Assembly (NCBI GenBank): GCA_019635315.1
Contig: JAHBZT010000001.1
Location: 1,658,001-1,722,000, forward strand
DNA length: 64,000 nt
DNA from: Rubrivivax sp.
GTDB taxonomy: Bacteria; Pseudomonadota; Gammaproteobacteria; Burkholderiales; Burkholderiaceae_C
Direction: 5' to 3'
Both the position numbers and the translations under genes were made by a program. How positions within the stretch are numbered: position 1 is the stretch's first letter; every line of letters begins with the position of its first letter. This document shows, one piece after another, positions 1 through 8,869 of this stretch. A model generated the notes under the pieces. It made no database searches. It was not told the DNA's origin and saw only the letters and a list, made by a program, of their open reading frames with translations.

Positions 1-1492
1 GCGCCTCGCGCGCGGTCTCGAAGACCGCGAGCTCGCTGCGCGCCAGCTCGGAGTAGGCGGCGCCGCGCACGCGCAGCCCGCGCGCGTCGCGCAGCAGCGC
101 GAGCAGCCGCTCGCGCCGCGCCGGCTCGTCCAGCGCCGTGTAGTCCGCCTCGATGCGCGCCACGCGCAGCAGCTCGGCGACCACCGCCACGTGCCGGTCC
201 GAGCTCTGGCGCAGGTCCAGCGTCGCGAGGTGGAAGCCGAAGACCTGCACCGCGCGCTGCAGCGGCGCCAGGCGCGGCGCCACCAGCGCCTGCGCGTGGT
301 GGCTGGCGAGCGACTGCGCGATCACGCGCAGGTCGGCCGCGAATTCGGCCGCGCCGCCATACGGGTCCTGCGGCGCCACGGCATGGCGCAGCGCCTCGGT
401 GCCGGTCAGCCGCTGCAGGGTCGCCGCCAGCCGGGCGTAGATGCCGATCAGCGCGCGCCGGTACGGTTCGTCGGCGCGGTGCGGGTTGTGGTCGGGCGAG
501 CGCTCGGCCAGCGCCTGCATCTCGGGCGTCACCGGGCTCAGGGTGCCGCTGATCGACAGCTCGGCGCCCAGCTCGTGCACCTCGGTCAGGTAGTGGCGCA
601 GCGCGACCTCGGCCTGGCGCGCGAGCGCCAGGCGCAGCGTGGCGGCGGCGACGTTGGGGTTGCCGTCGCGGTCGCCGCCTATCCAGTGGCCCATGCGCAG
701 GAAGGGCGCCACCGCGTGGCCGGGCAGCGCACGCTCGACCTCGCGGTACAAGCGCGGGATCTCGCGCAGGAAGGTCGCCGGGTAGTACGACAGCGCATTC
801 TCGATCTCGTCGGCCACCGTCAGCTTGGTCGTGCGCAGCATGCGCGTCTGCCACAGCTGCGTGACGCGGGCGCGCATCAGCGCCTCGTTGTCGGCGCGGC
901 GCTCGGCGGTCGGCAGTTCGTCGCGCTCGCCCAGCAGCTGCGCGATCGTGCGTTCGGCGTCGAGGATGCTCTTGCGCTGCACCTCGGTCGGGTGCGCGGT
1001 CAGCACCGGCGACAGCCAGGCCTGCTGCAGCGCCTGCGCGATATCGGCGGCGCGCTGGTCGGCGCGCGCCAGCCGCTCGAAGGCCAGCGCCAGCGAGCCT
1101 TCCTGCAGGTGGCCCTCGCGCTCGTGCACCGCGCGCCGGCGCACGTGGTGGCGGTCCTCGGCGATGTTGGCCAGGTGGCTGAAGTAGCTGAAGGCGCGGA
1201 TCACGGTGATCGTCTGCTCGACCGACAGGTTCTTCAGCAGGCGGTCGAGCACGCGCCCGGCGCTGGCGTCGGCCTTCAGCCGGTAGGCCACCGAGAGCTG
1301 GCGCACACGTTCGATCAGCTCGTAGGCCTCGCGGCCTTCCTGCTCGCGGATGACGTCGCCCAGGATGCGGCCGAGTAACCGGATATCCTCGACCAGCGGC
1401 CGGTTCTTCTCGGCCGCGTCCGATTCCGGGCCGCCGGTCCTCGTTCTGGTGCGGGCGGTCGGGCGCGGCTGCGCCGGGGTGGTGCGGGGCAT
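1..1492 (-). CDS. ppc: phosphoenolpyruvate carboxylase, 5' part (gene runs off the left edge)
   Basis: Phosphoenolpyruvate carboxylase makes oxaloacetate from phosphoenolpyruvate and bicarbonate, refilling the TCA cycle in the cytoplasm. The minus strand is open from the ATG at 1492 to the window edge, giving about 497 of the roughly 900 residues usual for the family. The motif [12 protein letters not shown], with the catalytic histidine near residue 167, and the block [14 protein letters not shown] are diagnostic and occur in the expected order. A GGAG lies a few bases before the chosen start. The first 30 residues are rich in Arg, Thr and Pro and look unstructured, so a slightly later start is possible. 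The gene diverges from hemC across about 100 bp, an arrangement common in Burkholderiales. The identification is secure; the C-terminal half is outside the window. Confidence 0.96.
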   Translation of the reverse strand, partial: MPRTTPAQPRPTARTRTRTGGPESDAAEKNRPLVEDIRLLGRILGDVIREQEGREAYELIERVRQLSVAYRLKADASAGRVLDRLLKNLSVEQTITVIRAFSYFSHLANIAEDRHHVRRRAVHEREGHLQEGSLALAFERLARADQRAADIAQALQQAWLSPVLTAHPTEVQRKSILDAERTIAQLLGERDELPTAERRADNEALMRARVTQLWQTRMLRTTKLTVADEIENALSYYPATFLREIPRLYREVERALPGHAVAPFLRMGHWIGGDRDGNPNVAAATLRLALARQAEVALRHYLTEVHELGAELSISGTLSPVTPEMQALAERSPDHNPHRADEPYRRALIGIYARLAATLQRLTGTEALRHAVAPQDPYGGAAEFAADLRVIAQSLASHHAQALVAPRLAPLQRAVQVFGFHLATLDLRQSSDRHVAVVAELLRVARIEADYTALDEPARRERLLALLRDARGLRVRGAAYSELARSELAVFETAREA

Positions 1493-1508
1493 GGCGGCTC
1501 CGGACGGT

Positions 1509-1521
1509 GTAACCAGGTTAC
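1509..1521. promoter_or_regulatory. 13-bp palindrome between ppc and hemC
   Basis: GTAACC-A-GGTTAC is a perfect inverted repeat with a one-base centre. It lies 17 bp upstream of the ppc start and about 73 bp upstream of hemC, in the only gap between these divergent genes. It has the size and symmetry of an operator for a dimeric regulator. No such regulator is identified here, so the function is inferred from symmetry and position. Confidence 0.4.
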
Positions 1522-1593
1522 CGATGCTACTCGCAAGCGGCATGCCGCCGGTGGCATGGCACGGCGCCGCCGCGGCCCGGCGCGCTGGCTATC

Positions 1594-2529
1594 ATGCGGC
1601 GCATGCAAGCCCCCATCGTGATCGCCACCCGCGAGAGCCGACTCGCGCTGTGGCAGGCCCACCACGTGCGCGACGCGCTGGTGGCGCGCTTCGGCGTCGC
1701 CGTCGAGCTGCTGGGCATGACCACGCGCGGCGACCAGATCCTGGACCGCGCGCTGTCCAAGGTCGGCGGCAAGGGCCTGTTCGTCAAGGAGCTGGAGACG
1801 GCGCTCGAGGAGGGCCGCGCCCATCTCGCCGTGCATTCGCTGAAGGACGTGCCGATGGACCTGCCGCCGGGCTTCGTGCTGGCGGCGGTCTGGGAACGCG
1901 AGGATCCGCGCGACGCCTTCGTCTCGCCGCGCTACGCGTCGCTGGCCGAACTGCCGCCGGGCGCGGTCGTCGGCACCTCCAGCCTGCGCCGCGTGGTGCA
2001 GCTGCTGGCCGTGCGCCCGGACCTGCGCATCGAGCCGCTGCGCGGCAACCTGGACACGCGGCTGCGCAAGCTCGACGACGGCGGCTTCGACGCCATCGTG
2101 CTGGCCGCCGCCGGCCTCAAGCGCCTGGGCCTGGGCGAGCGCATCCGCGCCACCTTCGAGCCCGTGCAGATGATCCCCGCCGCCGGACAGGGCGCCCTGG
2201 GCCTGGAGGTGCGCGAGGACGCCAGCGCGCTGCGCGAACTGCTGGCGCAGACCAGCCATCGCCCCACCTTCCTGGCCGCGCAGGCCGAGCGCGCGGTGTC
2301 GCGTGCACTCGGCGGCAGTTGCAGCATGCCGCTGGCGGCGCACGCCACGTGGCAGGGCGGGAGGCTGCACCTGGACGCCGCGCTGGGCGACGGCGAGACG
2401 CCGACGCGGCCGCTGCTGAAGACCACGGTCGCCGAGGCCGTCGCCGACGAGGCCGGCGCGCGCGCGCTGGGCGAACGTGCCGCCGCGGCGCTGCGCGCCG
2501 CCGGCGCCGGCAGCTACCTGCCGGCCTGA
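1594..2529 (+). CDS. hemC: porphobilinogen deaminase (hydroxymethylbilane synthase)
   Basis: This cytoplasmic enzyme joins four porphobilinogen molecules into hydroxymethylbilane, the third step of tetrapyrrole synthesis from 5-aminolevulinate. The 311-residue length is typical. The family blocks [13 protein letters not shown] near the start, [19 protein letters not shown] with the catalytic aspartate, and GTSSLRR are all present. Cys243 in ALGGSCSMP is the attachment site for the dipyrromethane cofactor. Start codons at 1594 and 1603 are both possible, and no good Shine-Dalgarno precedes either. A TATCAT box at 1590-1595 would place transcription start near the second ATG, so a leaderless message from 1603 is possible. 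It leads the hemC-hemD-hemX-hemY run. Confidence 0.96.
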   Translation: MRRMQAPIVIATRESRLALWQAHHVRDALVARFGVAVELLGMTTRGDQILDRALSKVGGKGLFVKELETALEEGRAHLAVHSLKDVPMDLPPGFVLAAVWEREDPRDAFVSPRYASLAELPPGAVVGTSSLRRVVQLLAVRPDLRIEPLRGNLDTRLRKLDDGGFDAIVLAAAGLKRLGLGERIRATFEPVQMIPAAGQGALGLEVREDASALRELLAQTSHRPTFLAAQAERAVSRALGGSCSMPLAAHATWQGGRLHLDAALGDGETPTRPLLKTTVAEAVADEAGARALGERAAAALRAAGAGSYLPA

Positions 2530-2587
2530 GAGGCTGCCAGCGGCGCTGTCGCCGACCCCAGGCACCGACCCGACCCCTGCACCGACC

Positions 2588-3403
2588 ATGCGCCTGATCG
2601 TCACCCGGCCCGCGGCGCAGGCCGCGCCCTGGGTCGCCGCGCTGCGCGCGGCCGGCGTCGACGCGGTGGCGCTGCCGCTGATCGGCATCGCGCCGGTCGA
2701 CGATGCGGCGCCGTTGCAGCGCGCTTGGGGCGCGCTGGCGTCGTATGCGCTGGTGATGTTCGTCAGCGCCAACGCCGTGCAGCACTTCTTCGCGGCACGG
2801 CCGGCGGACGCGGCCTGGCCGCCCGGCACGCTGGCCGGGTCGCCGGGCCCCGGCACCTCGGCGGCACTGCGCGCGGCCGGCGTCGGCGACGCCCTGGTCG
2901 AGCCGGCGCCGGACGCGCCCGCCTTCGATTCAGAGGCCCTCTGGGCGCGCCTGCAGTCGCGCGACTGGACCGGCCGCCGGGCGCTGATCGTGCGCGGCGA
3001 GGACGGTCGCGACTGGCTGGCGCAGGTGCTGCGCGCGCGCGGCGCCGCGGTCGACTTCGTCGCCGCCTACCGCCGCTGCGCGCCGGCGCCGGACGCCGAT
3101 GGGCGCGCGCTGCTGGCGGCGGCGCAGGCGCAGCCGGCCGGGCACGCCTGGCTGTTCAGCAGCAGCGAGGCGGTGGCGCGCCTGCGTGCCCTGGCGCCGG
3201 CGGCCGACTGGGCCGCGGCGCTGGCGCTGGCGACGCACGGGCGCATCGCCGACGCTGCACGCGCGGCGGGCTTCGGCCGCGTCGTGGCCGTCGGCCCGCA
3301 GCCGGCGGCGGTCGCCGCCGCGCTGGCCGCGGCGCAGGCCGACGCGGGACGCGACAGCGACCGTGCCGCGCCGGGCCCGTCGATACAATCGACGCGGCCG
3401 TGA
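2588..3403 (+). CDS. hemD: uroporphyrinogen-III synthase
   Basis: HemD closes and inverts ring D of hydroxymethylbilane to give uroporphyrinogen III. The protein has 271 residues, near the family norm, and starts with the usual MRLIVTRP strand. FVSANAV in the first lobe and LIVRGEDGRDWLA in the second match the bilobal fold, whose primary sequence is poorly conserved in general. It follows hemC by 58 bp, and its TGA overlaps the GTG start of hemX by four bases, which indicates translational coupling. The last 25 residues are low-complexity and probably disordered. Identification rests on position between hemC and hemX plus these weak motifs. Confidence 0.92.
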   Translation: MRLIVTRPAAQAAPWVAALRAAGVDAVALPLIGIAPVDDAAPLQRAWGALASYALVMFVSANAVQHFFAARPADAAWPPGTLAGSPGPGTSAALRAAGVGDALVEPAPDAPAFDSEALWARLQSRDWTGRRALIVRGEDGRDWLAQVLRARGAAVDFVAAYRRCAPAPDADGRALLAAAQAQPAGHAWLFSSSEAVARLRALAPAADWAAALALATHGRIADAARAAGFGRVVAVGPQPAAVAAALAAAQADAGRDSDRAAPGPSIQSTRP

Positions 3404-4596
3404 TCGAGACTCCCGCCACCCCAGCCGCCGGACCCGACGACGCCGCCGGCCTGCGGCCTGCGGCCCCGGCGCCCTCCGGCGCCGCTGCGGCGCCCCCTTC
3501 CGCCCCGCCGCCGGCCGCTGCGCCCGCATCCGGGGCACCGGCGCTGCTGCGCTGGGCGCCGTTGGCGCTGGCGCTGCTGGCCGCGGTGCTGGCCGCCGCG
3601 GCCTGGGTGCAGGCATGGAATACGCAGCAGCGCACACGCGCGCTGGAGGCCGAGCTCGTCAAGCGCCAGCAGGACAGCAGCGTGCAGGCCACCGAGGCGC
3701 GCACGCTGGCGCGCGAGGCCGACCAGACGGCGCGCGAGGCGGCCGCCAAGATGGCGCTGCTGGAAGCGCGCGTGGCCGAGACCTCGATGCAGCGCACGCA
3801 GCTCGAGGACCTGCTGCAGGCGCTGGCACGGTCGCGCGACGAGAACGTGCTCGCCGATGTCGATGCCGCGATCCGCGTCGCGATGCAGCAGTCGGCCATC
3901 ACCGGCAGCGCCGAGCCGCTGGTGCTGGCGCTGCGCCAGGCCGAGGAGCGGCTGGCGCGCTACGCGCAGCCGCGGCTGGAGCGCGTGCGGCGCGCGCTGG
4001 CGCAGGACCTGGAACGCACGCGCACCGCCGGCGTGACCGACGTGACGGTGCTGACGATCCGCCTCGACGAGGTCGTGCGCCAGGTCGACGACCTGCCGCT
4101 GCAGGCCGTCGTCGACCGCCGCCAGCTGCAGCGCGGTGCGTCGCCGGCGACGCCCGCAGTGGCACCGCCGGCGGCGCCGGCCTCGGCCGCCAGCGCCGCG
4201 GCCGCGGCGCCGTCGTGGTCCGAGCGGCTGGCCACGCAGTGGCGCGCCTTCGGCGGCCATGTCTGGGACGAGGTGCGCGCGTTGGTGCGCGTCAGCCGCA
4301 TCGACCAGCCCGAGGTGATGCTGGTGGCGCCCGAACAGGCCGTCTTCCTGCGCGAGAACCTCAAGCTGCGGCTGCTGAATGCGCGGCTGGCCATCCTGTC
4401 GCGCCAGTTCGACACCGCGCAGACCGACCTGCGCGACGCCCAGGCGGCGCTGGAGCGCTATTTCGACCGCAGCTCGCGGCGCGTGGTCGCGGCCAGCGAG
4501 ACCGTGCGCCAGGTGATGGCGCAGGCGCGGCTGGTCACCGTGCCGCGGCCGGACGCCACGCTGGCCGCCATCGCGGCGGCCACCGGCGGGCGCTGA
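3400..4596 (+). CDS. hemX: HemX family membrane protein (uroporphyrinogen-III C-methyltransferase-like)
   Basis: The 398-residue product has an N-terminal Ala/Pro-rich cytoplasmic tail (residues 1-48) and one hydrophobic segment at about 49-71. A charged heptad-like coiled coil follows at about 75-135, then a globular C-terminal half that should be periplasmic. This is the standard HemX layout in proteobacterial hemCDXY clusters. The family is often labelled a uroporphyrinogen methyltransferase, but no SAM-binding motif is visible and the true role is unclear. The GTG start at 3400 is chosen because it overlaps the hemD stop as GTGA and gives the expected length. A TACAAT sequence just upstream, inside the hemD end, could be a weak internal promoter, but it has no matching -35. 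Confidence 0.88.
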   Translation: MIETPATPAAGPDDAAGLRPAAPAPSGAAAAPPSAPPPAAAPASGAPALLRWAPLALALLAAVLAAAAWVQAWNTQQRTRALEAELVKRQQDSSVQATEARTLAREADQTAREAAAKMALLEARVAETSMQRTQLEDLLQALARSRDENVLADVDAAIRVAMQQSAITGSAEPLVLALRQAEERLARYAQPRLERVRRALAQDLERTRTAGVTDVTVLTIRLDEVVRQVDDLPLQAVVDRRQLQRGASPATPAVAPPAAPASAASAAAAAPSWSERLATQWRAFGGHVWDEVRALVRVSRIDQPEVMLVAPEQAVFLRENLKLRLLNARLAILSRQFDTAQTDLRDAQAALERYFDRSSRRVVAASETVRQVMAQARLVTVPRPDATLAAIAAATGGR

Positions 4597-4608
4597 GAGA
4601 CACGCGCG

Positions 4609-5853
4609 ATGCGCGGCGTCGTCTGGCTGGTGCTGCTCTTCGTCGTGGCGGTCGTCGCCGCGACGACGCTGGGCAGCAACGACGGCCTGGTCACCGTCGT
4701 CTTCCGCGGCTGGCGCACCGACCTGTCGCTGAACCTGTTCGTGATCCTGGTCGTCGGCGCCACGCTGCTGCTGATGGCGGTGGTGCAGGCGCTCAACACG
4801 CTGCTGTCGCTGCCGCGCCGTGCCGGGCAGTGGCGCGCGCTGCGCCGCGAGCGCGCCGCCCACGCCGCGCTGCGCGAGGCGCTGGCCGAGTATTTCGGCG
4901 CCCGCTACGGCCGCGCGCGCAAGGCGGCGGCGCGGGCGCTGGTGCTGGCGCGCGAGGCGCCCGCGCTGAAGGACGACGCCGAATTCCGGCTGCTGTGCGA
5001 CCTGCTGGCGGCCGGCAGCCTGCACCGGCTGCAGGACCGCGCGCAGCGCGACAAGACGCTGGAGCGCGCGCTGAAGGAGGCGCGCCGCCGCAGCGGTCCG
5101 CCGCGCAGCACCGACGACGCGGCGCGCCTGCTGGCCGCCGAGTGGGCGCTGGAGGACCGCGACGCACCGCGCGCGCTGGAGCTGCTCGAGGCGCTGCCGC
5201 CGGGCACCGCGCGGCGCACCCAGGCGCTGCGGCTGAAGCTGCGTGCCGCGCGCGGCGCGCGCCAGCCGCTGGAGGCGCTGCACACCGCCAAGCTGCTGGC
5301 CAACCACCAGGCCTTCTCGCCGCTGGTCGCGGCGAGCCTGCTGCGCTCGCTGTCCGGCGAGGCCATCGACGGTGCGCACGACGTGCAGCAGCTTCGCCGG
5401 CTGGTCGCGCAGCTGGACATCGCGAAGGATGCGCAGGTCGCGGCGCGCGCCGCGCTGCGTGCGGTGCAGCTGGACGCGCTGTCCGACGCGCGGCACTGGC
5501 TGCAGCCGTTCTGGGACGGCCTGTCGGGCCTGGCACGCGAGGACCGCGAAGCGGTCGCGCTGGCGCTGATCGCGGCACGCGGCGGCATGCCCGGCGACTG
5601 GCTGCCGCGGCTGGAGAGCGCCGCCCAGGCCTTCGGCCACGAGCCGGCGATCGTCGCCGCGGTCGGCATGGCCTTCGCCGAGCGCCAGCTCTGGGGCAAG
5701 GCGCGCCGGCTGCTGGAGCAGGCCGCCGCCTCGCCCGGACTGCCCGCCGCCACGCGGCGCGCGGCCTGGCGCGAACTGGCGAAGCTGGCGCGCGAGGAGT
5801 CCGACGAGGCGCGGGCCGTCGAGTGCGAGCGCGCCGCCGCGGCCATCGACTGA
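4609..5853 (+). CDS. hemY: HemY family TPR membrane protein
   Basis: The 414-residue protein begins with two hydrophobic helices at about residues 4-22 and 40-62. An all-alpha region rich in alanine, arginine and leucine follows and continues to the end; it resembles tetratricopeptide repeats. This matches the proteobacterial HemY family, which is distinct from the Gram-positive protoporphyrinogen oxidase of the same name. Its biochemical role in late haem synthesis is not established. It starts 12 bp after hemX and is the last gene of the run. Between its stop codon and the tRNA there are only about 50 bases. Confidence 0.9.
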   Translation: MRGVVWLVLLFVVAVVAATTLGSNDGLVTVVFRGWRTDLSLNLFVILVVGATLLLMAVVQALNTLLSLPRRAGQWRALRRERAAHAALREALAEYFGARYGRARKAAARALVLAREAPALKDDAEFRLLCDLLAAGSLHRLQDRAQRDKTLERALKEARRRSGPPRSTDDAARLLAAEWALEDRDAPRALELLEALPPGTARRTQALRLKLRAARGARQPLEALHTAKLLANHQAFSPLVAASLLRSLSGEAIDGAHDVQQLRRLVAQLDIAKDAQVAARAALRAVQLDALSDARHWLQPFWDGLSGLAREDREAVALALIAARGGMPGDWLPRLESAAQAFGHEPAIVAAVGMAFAERQLWGKARRLLEQAAASPGLPAATRRAAWRELAKLAREESDEARAVECERAAAAID

Positions 5854-5888
5854 GCCTGCCGGCCGGCCGGCGCCGGCCTCGAAGCTGC

Positions 5889-5894
5889 TATACT
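5889..5894 (+). promoter_or_regulatory. candidate -10 box for the tRNA-Arg gene
   Basis: TATACT stands out in a very GC-rich stretch and lies 12 bp before the first base of the mature tRNA. This would give a leader of about six bases. No convincing -35 hexamer is seen 16-18 bp upstream, so the assignment rests on the -10 alone. Confidence 0.5.
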
Positions 5895-5906
5895 GCGTGG
5901 CTCTGC

Positions 5907-5983
5907 GCGGCTGTAGCTCAGTTGGATAGAGTACTTGGCTACGAACCAAGGGGTCGTGGGTTCGAATCCTGCCAGCCGCGCCA
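5907..5983 (+). tRNA. tRNA-Arg (anticodon ACG)
   Basis: The 77-nt sequence folds into a complete cloverleaf. The acceptor stem pairs GCGGCTG with CAGCCGC, the D arm is GCTC/GAGT, and the anticodon stem is CTTGG/CCAAG around the loop CTACGAA. The T arm has the TTCGAAT loop. The CCA end is encoded at 5981-5983, after a G discriminator. The anticodon at 5941-5943 is ACG, whose first base is normally deaminated to inosine so that it reads CGU, CGC and CGA. It sits just after hemY, with its own likely -10 box and a strong downstream hairpin. Confidence 0.98.
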
Positions 5984-6001
5984 AAGTCTTGTGATCGGAT
6001 C

Positions 6002-6040
6002 AACGTCCTGGCCGCTTCGGTGGTCAGGACGTTTGTCTTT
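6002..6040 (+). terminator. rho-independent terminator after tRNA-Arg
   Basis: AACGTCCTG at 6002-6010 pairs perfectly with CAGGACGTT at 6025-6033. The stem continues inward through five further pairs, including two G-T wobbles, and closes on a TTCG tetraloop. A T-rich tail follows at 6032-6040. The remaining sequence from 6041 to the hydrolase stop at 6302 shows no gene or clear signal. Confidence 0.88.
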
Positions 6041-6301
6041 CCGTGTGGCCCACCGCGGGGCCCGCAACCCCCCGCGCCGCCTCTCGTGCGGCAGGTCCTC
6101 CTGGCCCTCCTGGTCCGCCCCCTTGCAGGCCCGCTGCCAGGCGCTGTCGCACTGCCGTGGCTGCCCGGTCACACGTGCCCTCCTGCGCCAGCCGCTGGCC
6201 ATCGCGACGTGACGGTCATCGCTTCGCACCCCTGCAGCGTGCGGCGCTGCCGCGGTCACGTGTCCATGGCCGGCGATGAAGGCCGTGCACGGGGCAACGG
6301 A

Positions 6302-7426
6302 TCACAGGCTGCGTCCCCTTCCGGTCCTCGCCGGCAGCGCGAACAGCGTGGGCAGCGCATTGCAGGCACCGGTCAACGGGAGCGCGTCGCGCGGCGGCAG
6401 CGCCCTACCCAACTGGGCCCCGGCCGTCGCGTCCGATGCCCGCGCCTGCGGACCCAGCCACGGCTGCAGCTGCTCGACGTAGCCGGGCGGCAGCACGTGT
6501 CCACCCGGAAAGTTCAGGTGCCGGTTGGCCGGACCTTGCAGCGCCGCGAAGAGCGCCGCGTTGTCCGATCGTGACGCGTACTCGTCGTCGTCGGCGGTCA
6601 GCAGCCACACCTCGGTGTCCGCAAGCCATGCCGCCACGCTGATGGGCGCGACGGCCGCCACCTTGCAGTCCAGGTGGGGCGGCACCATCGCTGCCACGCT
6701 GCGCACGCGCGGGTCCGTCCCAGCCAGCAGCAGCGCCATCTGCGCGCCCATGCTGTAGCCGGCGGCGCGCACCTGGCCGGCATCGAGGTGCGGCTGCGCC
6801 TCGATCCAGTCCAGGAGCACGCGATAGTCCTTGACCGTGTCGACGATGAGCCGCTCGTAGGGCTCGCGCTCGCCCCACAGATGCAGGTCGCGCAGCAATT
6901 CGCGCGCAATCAGGGGCCGCTGCGGGTCCTTGCGGTCGCCGTGTCCACGCGCGTCGAGCGCCACGACGACATGGCCCGCCTGCAGGGCGCGCTCGGCCAG
7001 CAGGTGGGTGTTCTCGATGGTCGGGCGCCCCTTGAACTCGCCCAGCCACCACCGCCAGTGCGTGCGACCCATGGCGTGCAGGGCGAGCAGCACCGGGCGC
7101 GCCGAAGGCAGGGCGTCGGGCCGCGACGGATCCGACGGGTGCACGATGCGGCCGATCACCCAGGCGCCGTCGAAGCTGGCATAGCGCAAGGACCGGGCCC
7201 AGGCGGCGGTGCCGCCCACGGTCGTCGGCTCGACCGGGCCCAGCTGGACCTGCGGCACCGGCGTGTCCGCCTTGGCATGCGCATAGAGCGCCGTCAGCTG
7301 GCCGGGCGAGACCTCGTAGGGCTGGAGGGCGAAGACCGCCCACCACAAGGCCGCCAAGGCGCCGGCCAGGCCGAACACGATCATCATGATTTTCGAAGCC
7401 ATCCTGGGGTTGGGGCGCTTGTGCAT
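6302..7426 (-). CDS. membrane-anchored alpha/beta hydrolase
   Basis: This is a 374-residue serine hydrolase of unknown substrate. One N-terminal hydrophobic helix at about residues 12-35 probably anchors it, with the domain outside the cytoplasm. The nucleophile elbow is GYSMGA with Ser225. An acidic site (LTADDDEYASRSD) and a C-terminal GGHVLP histidine complete a plausible triad, and LDARGHGDR is a typical oxyanion-side loop. The ATG at 7426 is preferred over the GTG at 7477 and the ATG at 7402. A promoter-like motif shared with the response regulator gene lies 55 bp upstream of 7426, against 54 bp for the regulator. It follows the kinase gene on the same strand after 123 bp. It could be a peptidase or an esterase; its regulation by the neighbouring two-component system is an inference. 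Confidence 0.8.
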   Translation of the reverse strand: MHKRPNPRMASKIMMIVFGLAGALAALWWAVFALQPYEVSPGQLTALYAHAKADTPVPQVQLGPVEPTTVGGTAAWARSLRYASFDGAWVIGRIVHPSDPSRPDALPSARPVLLALHAMGRTHWRWWLGEFKGRPTIENTHLLAERALQAGHVVVALDARGHGDRKDPQRPLIARELLRDLHLWGEREPYERLIVDTVKDYRVLLDWIEAQPHLDAGQVRAAGYSMGAQMALLLAGTDPRVRSVAAMVPPHLDCKVAAVAPISVAAWLADTEVWLLTADDDEYASRSDNAALFAALQGPANRHLNFPGGHVLPPGYVEQLQPWLGPQARASDATAGAQLGRALPPRDALPLTGACNALPTLFALPARTGRGRSL

Positions 7427-7476
7427 TGCCGAGCTCGCGCTGAGTGGAAAGTCGCGGTGAAGACCACCACGGACCA

Positions 7477-7510
7477 CAGCCTAGGCACCCGGGCGTGAAG
7501 CGCTCGCGAA
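7477..7510 (-). promoter_or_regulatory. two-component-type promoter/operator upstream of the hydrolase gene
   Basis: Read on the minus strand, TTCGCG (7510-7505) and TTCACG (7499-7494) form a direct repeat with an 11-bp period. TAGGCT (7483-7478), a possible -10, follows after ten bases. The same arrangement, with 21 identical fixed positions over 28 bp, occurs upstream of the response regulator gene at 9602-9635. OmpR/PhoB-class regulators bind direct repeats of about 11 bp that replace the -35 element, so this is a likely binding site of the adjacent regulator. Confidence 0.6.
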
Positions 7511-7549
7511 GGGCCTCGCGGCTGCGGGACCGCGAGGCGCGCCGTTCAC

Positions 7550-8869
7550 TCAGTGGCGCGGGTCCACGGGCGCCGCCGCGGTCGCGTTGCGCAGGATCGC
7601 GCTGGTCTGCCCGTCGTGATGACGGAGCTCCAGGGTCAGGTCGTGCCGCTGTGCCAGCCGGCGCACGATCGACAGGCCCAGGCCCTGGCCGGTGCTGGCA
7701 GCGCCCCTGACGCCGCGGGCCCGCCCGGCCGCATCGGTGCCCAGCAGCACGGCCGGCGGCGGGAGGCTGGGGTTGCGCACGCGCAGTTCGCTCGCGTCCG
7801 CCTCGATCACGACCCGCGGCGCCTGCGCGTGGGCGATCGCATTGGCCAGCAGGTTGCCGACCAGCAGGTGCGTCAAGGCCGGCGACCAGGGCCGCGTGAG
7901 CGTGGCCGGCACGTCGAAGTCGATGTCCACGCCCTCGCGGTCCAGCAGCGGCGCATGCGCGAGGACCAGCGCCTCCAGCATCGGTCGCAGCAGCTGTTCC
8001 GGTTCCGCCGCCGCGCCGGCGGATGCGTTCCGTGCCAGGGCGAGCGTCAGGTCGATGGTCTGCTGCAGTTGCCACGCCGAGGACTGGATGGACCGCAGCA
8101 GCGCCTTCTGTTCGTCCGTGGCCGTCGCCTGCAGCCGGTCGGCCGCCACCCCGAGCACGGCCAGGGGCGTCCGCAGTTCGTGGCTGACATCGGCGGTGAA
8201 GGCCTGCTCGCGGGCGATCAGCTCGCGCGTCCGGGCATGCAGGTGGTCCAGGTGGCGCGCCAGCGCGCCGACCTCGTCGTGCACCAAGCCGCGGGCGAGG
8301 TCGTCGGGCAGGGCCGCCGGGCCGCTGCGGGCGACGCGCCCGGCCAGTGTCGCCAGCGGCCGGCTGATCCAGCGCGCCAGCCAGCCGCCGAGCAGCAGGG
8401 CCAGCAGCGTCAGGCCGCCGGCGGCGGCCAGCAGCCAGCGCAGCAGTTCGTTGCGCATGGGGCGCACCACCAGTTGCCCGCTCACCTCGGCCACCAGCAG
8501 CGTCCCGTCCGCGCCGACGCGGCGCAGGTGGTAGTGACGTCCGTCCGTGCCTTCGAACTCCTGCCGCCGCGGCTGGGCCGCGTGCTGCGGCGCCAGGTCG
8601 GCAGGCAGATCCAGGCCGCGCGGATACAGGCGCATGTAGGGCAGCGCGGGCACCGCGAAGTCGCCCTTCGCGGCATGGTGGGCCTGCTGGCGTTCGACCT
8701 CCGACTGCAGGGCAGCCACGAAGAACGCGTCCTCCACCACGTAGACGAACACGAGGGCCAGTGCGCCCAGCGTCGCCGCCACCAGCAGCGTGAAGCCGGA
8801 GAACGCCAGCAGCAGCCGGCGCTGCAGCCGCGGTCGGTAGGCGCTGCCGTCCGGTGACTGGGGCGTCAC
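7550..8869 (-). CDS. sensor histidine kinase of a two-component system
   Basis: This 439-residue inner-membrane kinase senses an unknown periplasmic signal and phosphorylates the regulator encoded just upstream. Transmembrane helix 1 lies at about residues 19-42 and a second follows a periplasmic loop of about 120 residues, then a HAMP-like linker. The phosphoacceptor histidine is in the H-box VSHELRTPLAVLG. The ATPase domain has an N-box (NLLANAIAHA) and the G2 box GQGLGLSIVRR. The usual DxGxG G1 box is degenerate, with VRNPSLPPP in its place; this variation is known in some kinases of this class. Its GTG start overlaps the regulator stop by four bases (GTGA), so the two are translationally coupled. 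The stimulus cannot be read from the sequence. Confidence 0.92.
   Translation of the reverse strand: MTPQSPDGSAYRPRLQRRLLLAFSGFTLLVAATLGALALVFVYVVEDAFFVAALQSEVERQQAHHAAKGDFAVPALPYMRLYPRGLDLPADLAPQHAAQPRRQEFEGTDGRHYHLRRVGADGTLLVAEVSGQLVVRPMRNELLRWLLAAAGGLTLLALLLGGWLARWISRPLATLAGRVARSGPAALPDDLARGLVHDEVGALARHLDHLHARTRELIAREQAFTADVSHELRTPLAVLGVAADRLQATATDEQKALLRSIQSSAWQLQQTIDLTLALARNASAGAAAEPEQLLRPMLEALVLAHAPLLDREGVDIDFDVPATLTRPWSPALTHLLVGNLLANAIAHAQAPRVVIEADASELRVRNPSLPPPAVLLGTDAAGRARGVRGAASTGQGLGLSIVRRLAQRHDLTLELRHHDGQTSAILRNATAAAPVDPRH

Noticed and set aside
191-1378. A 395-codon plus-strand frame at the left edge
   Set aside because: It lies opposite ppc, whose motifs are unmistakable on the minus strand.
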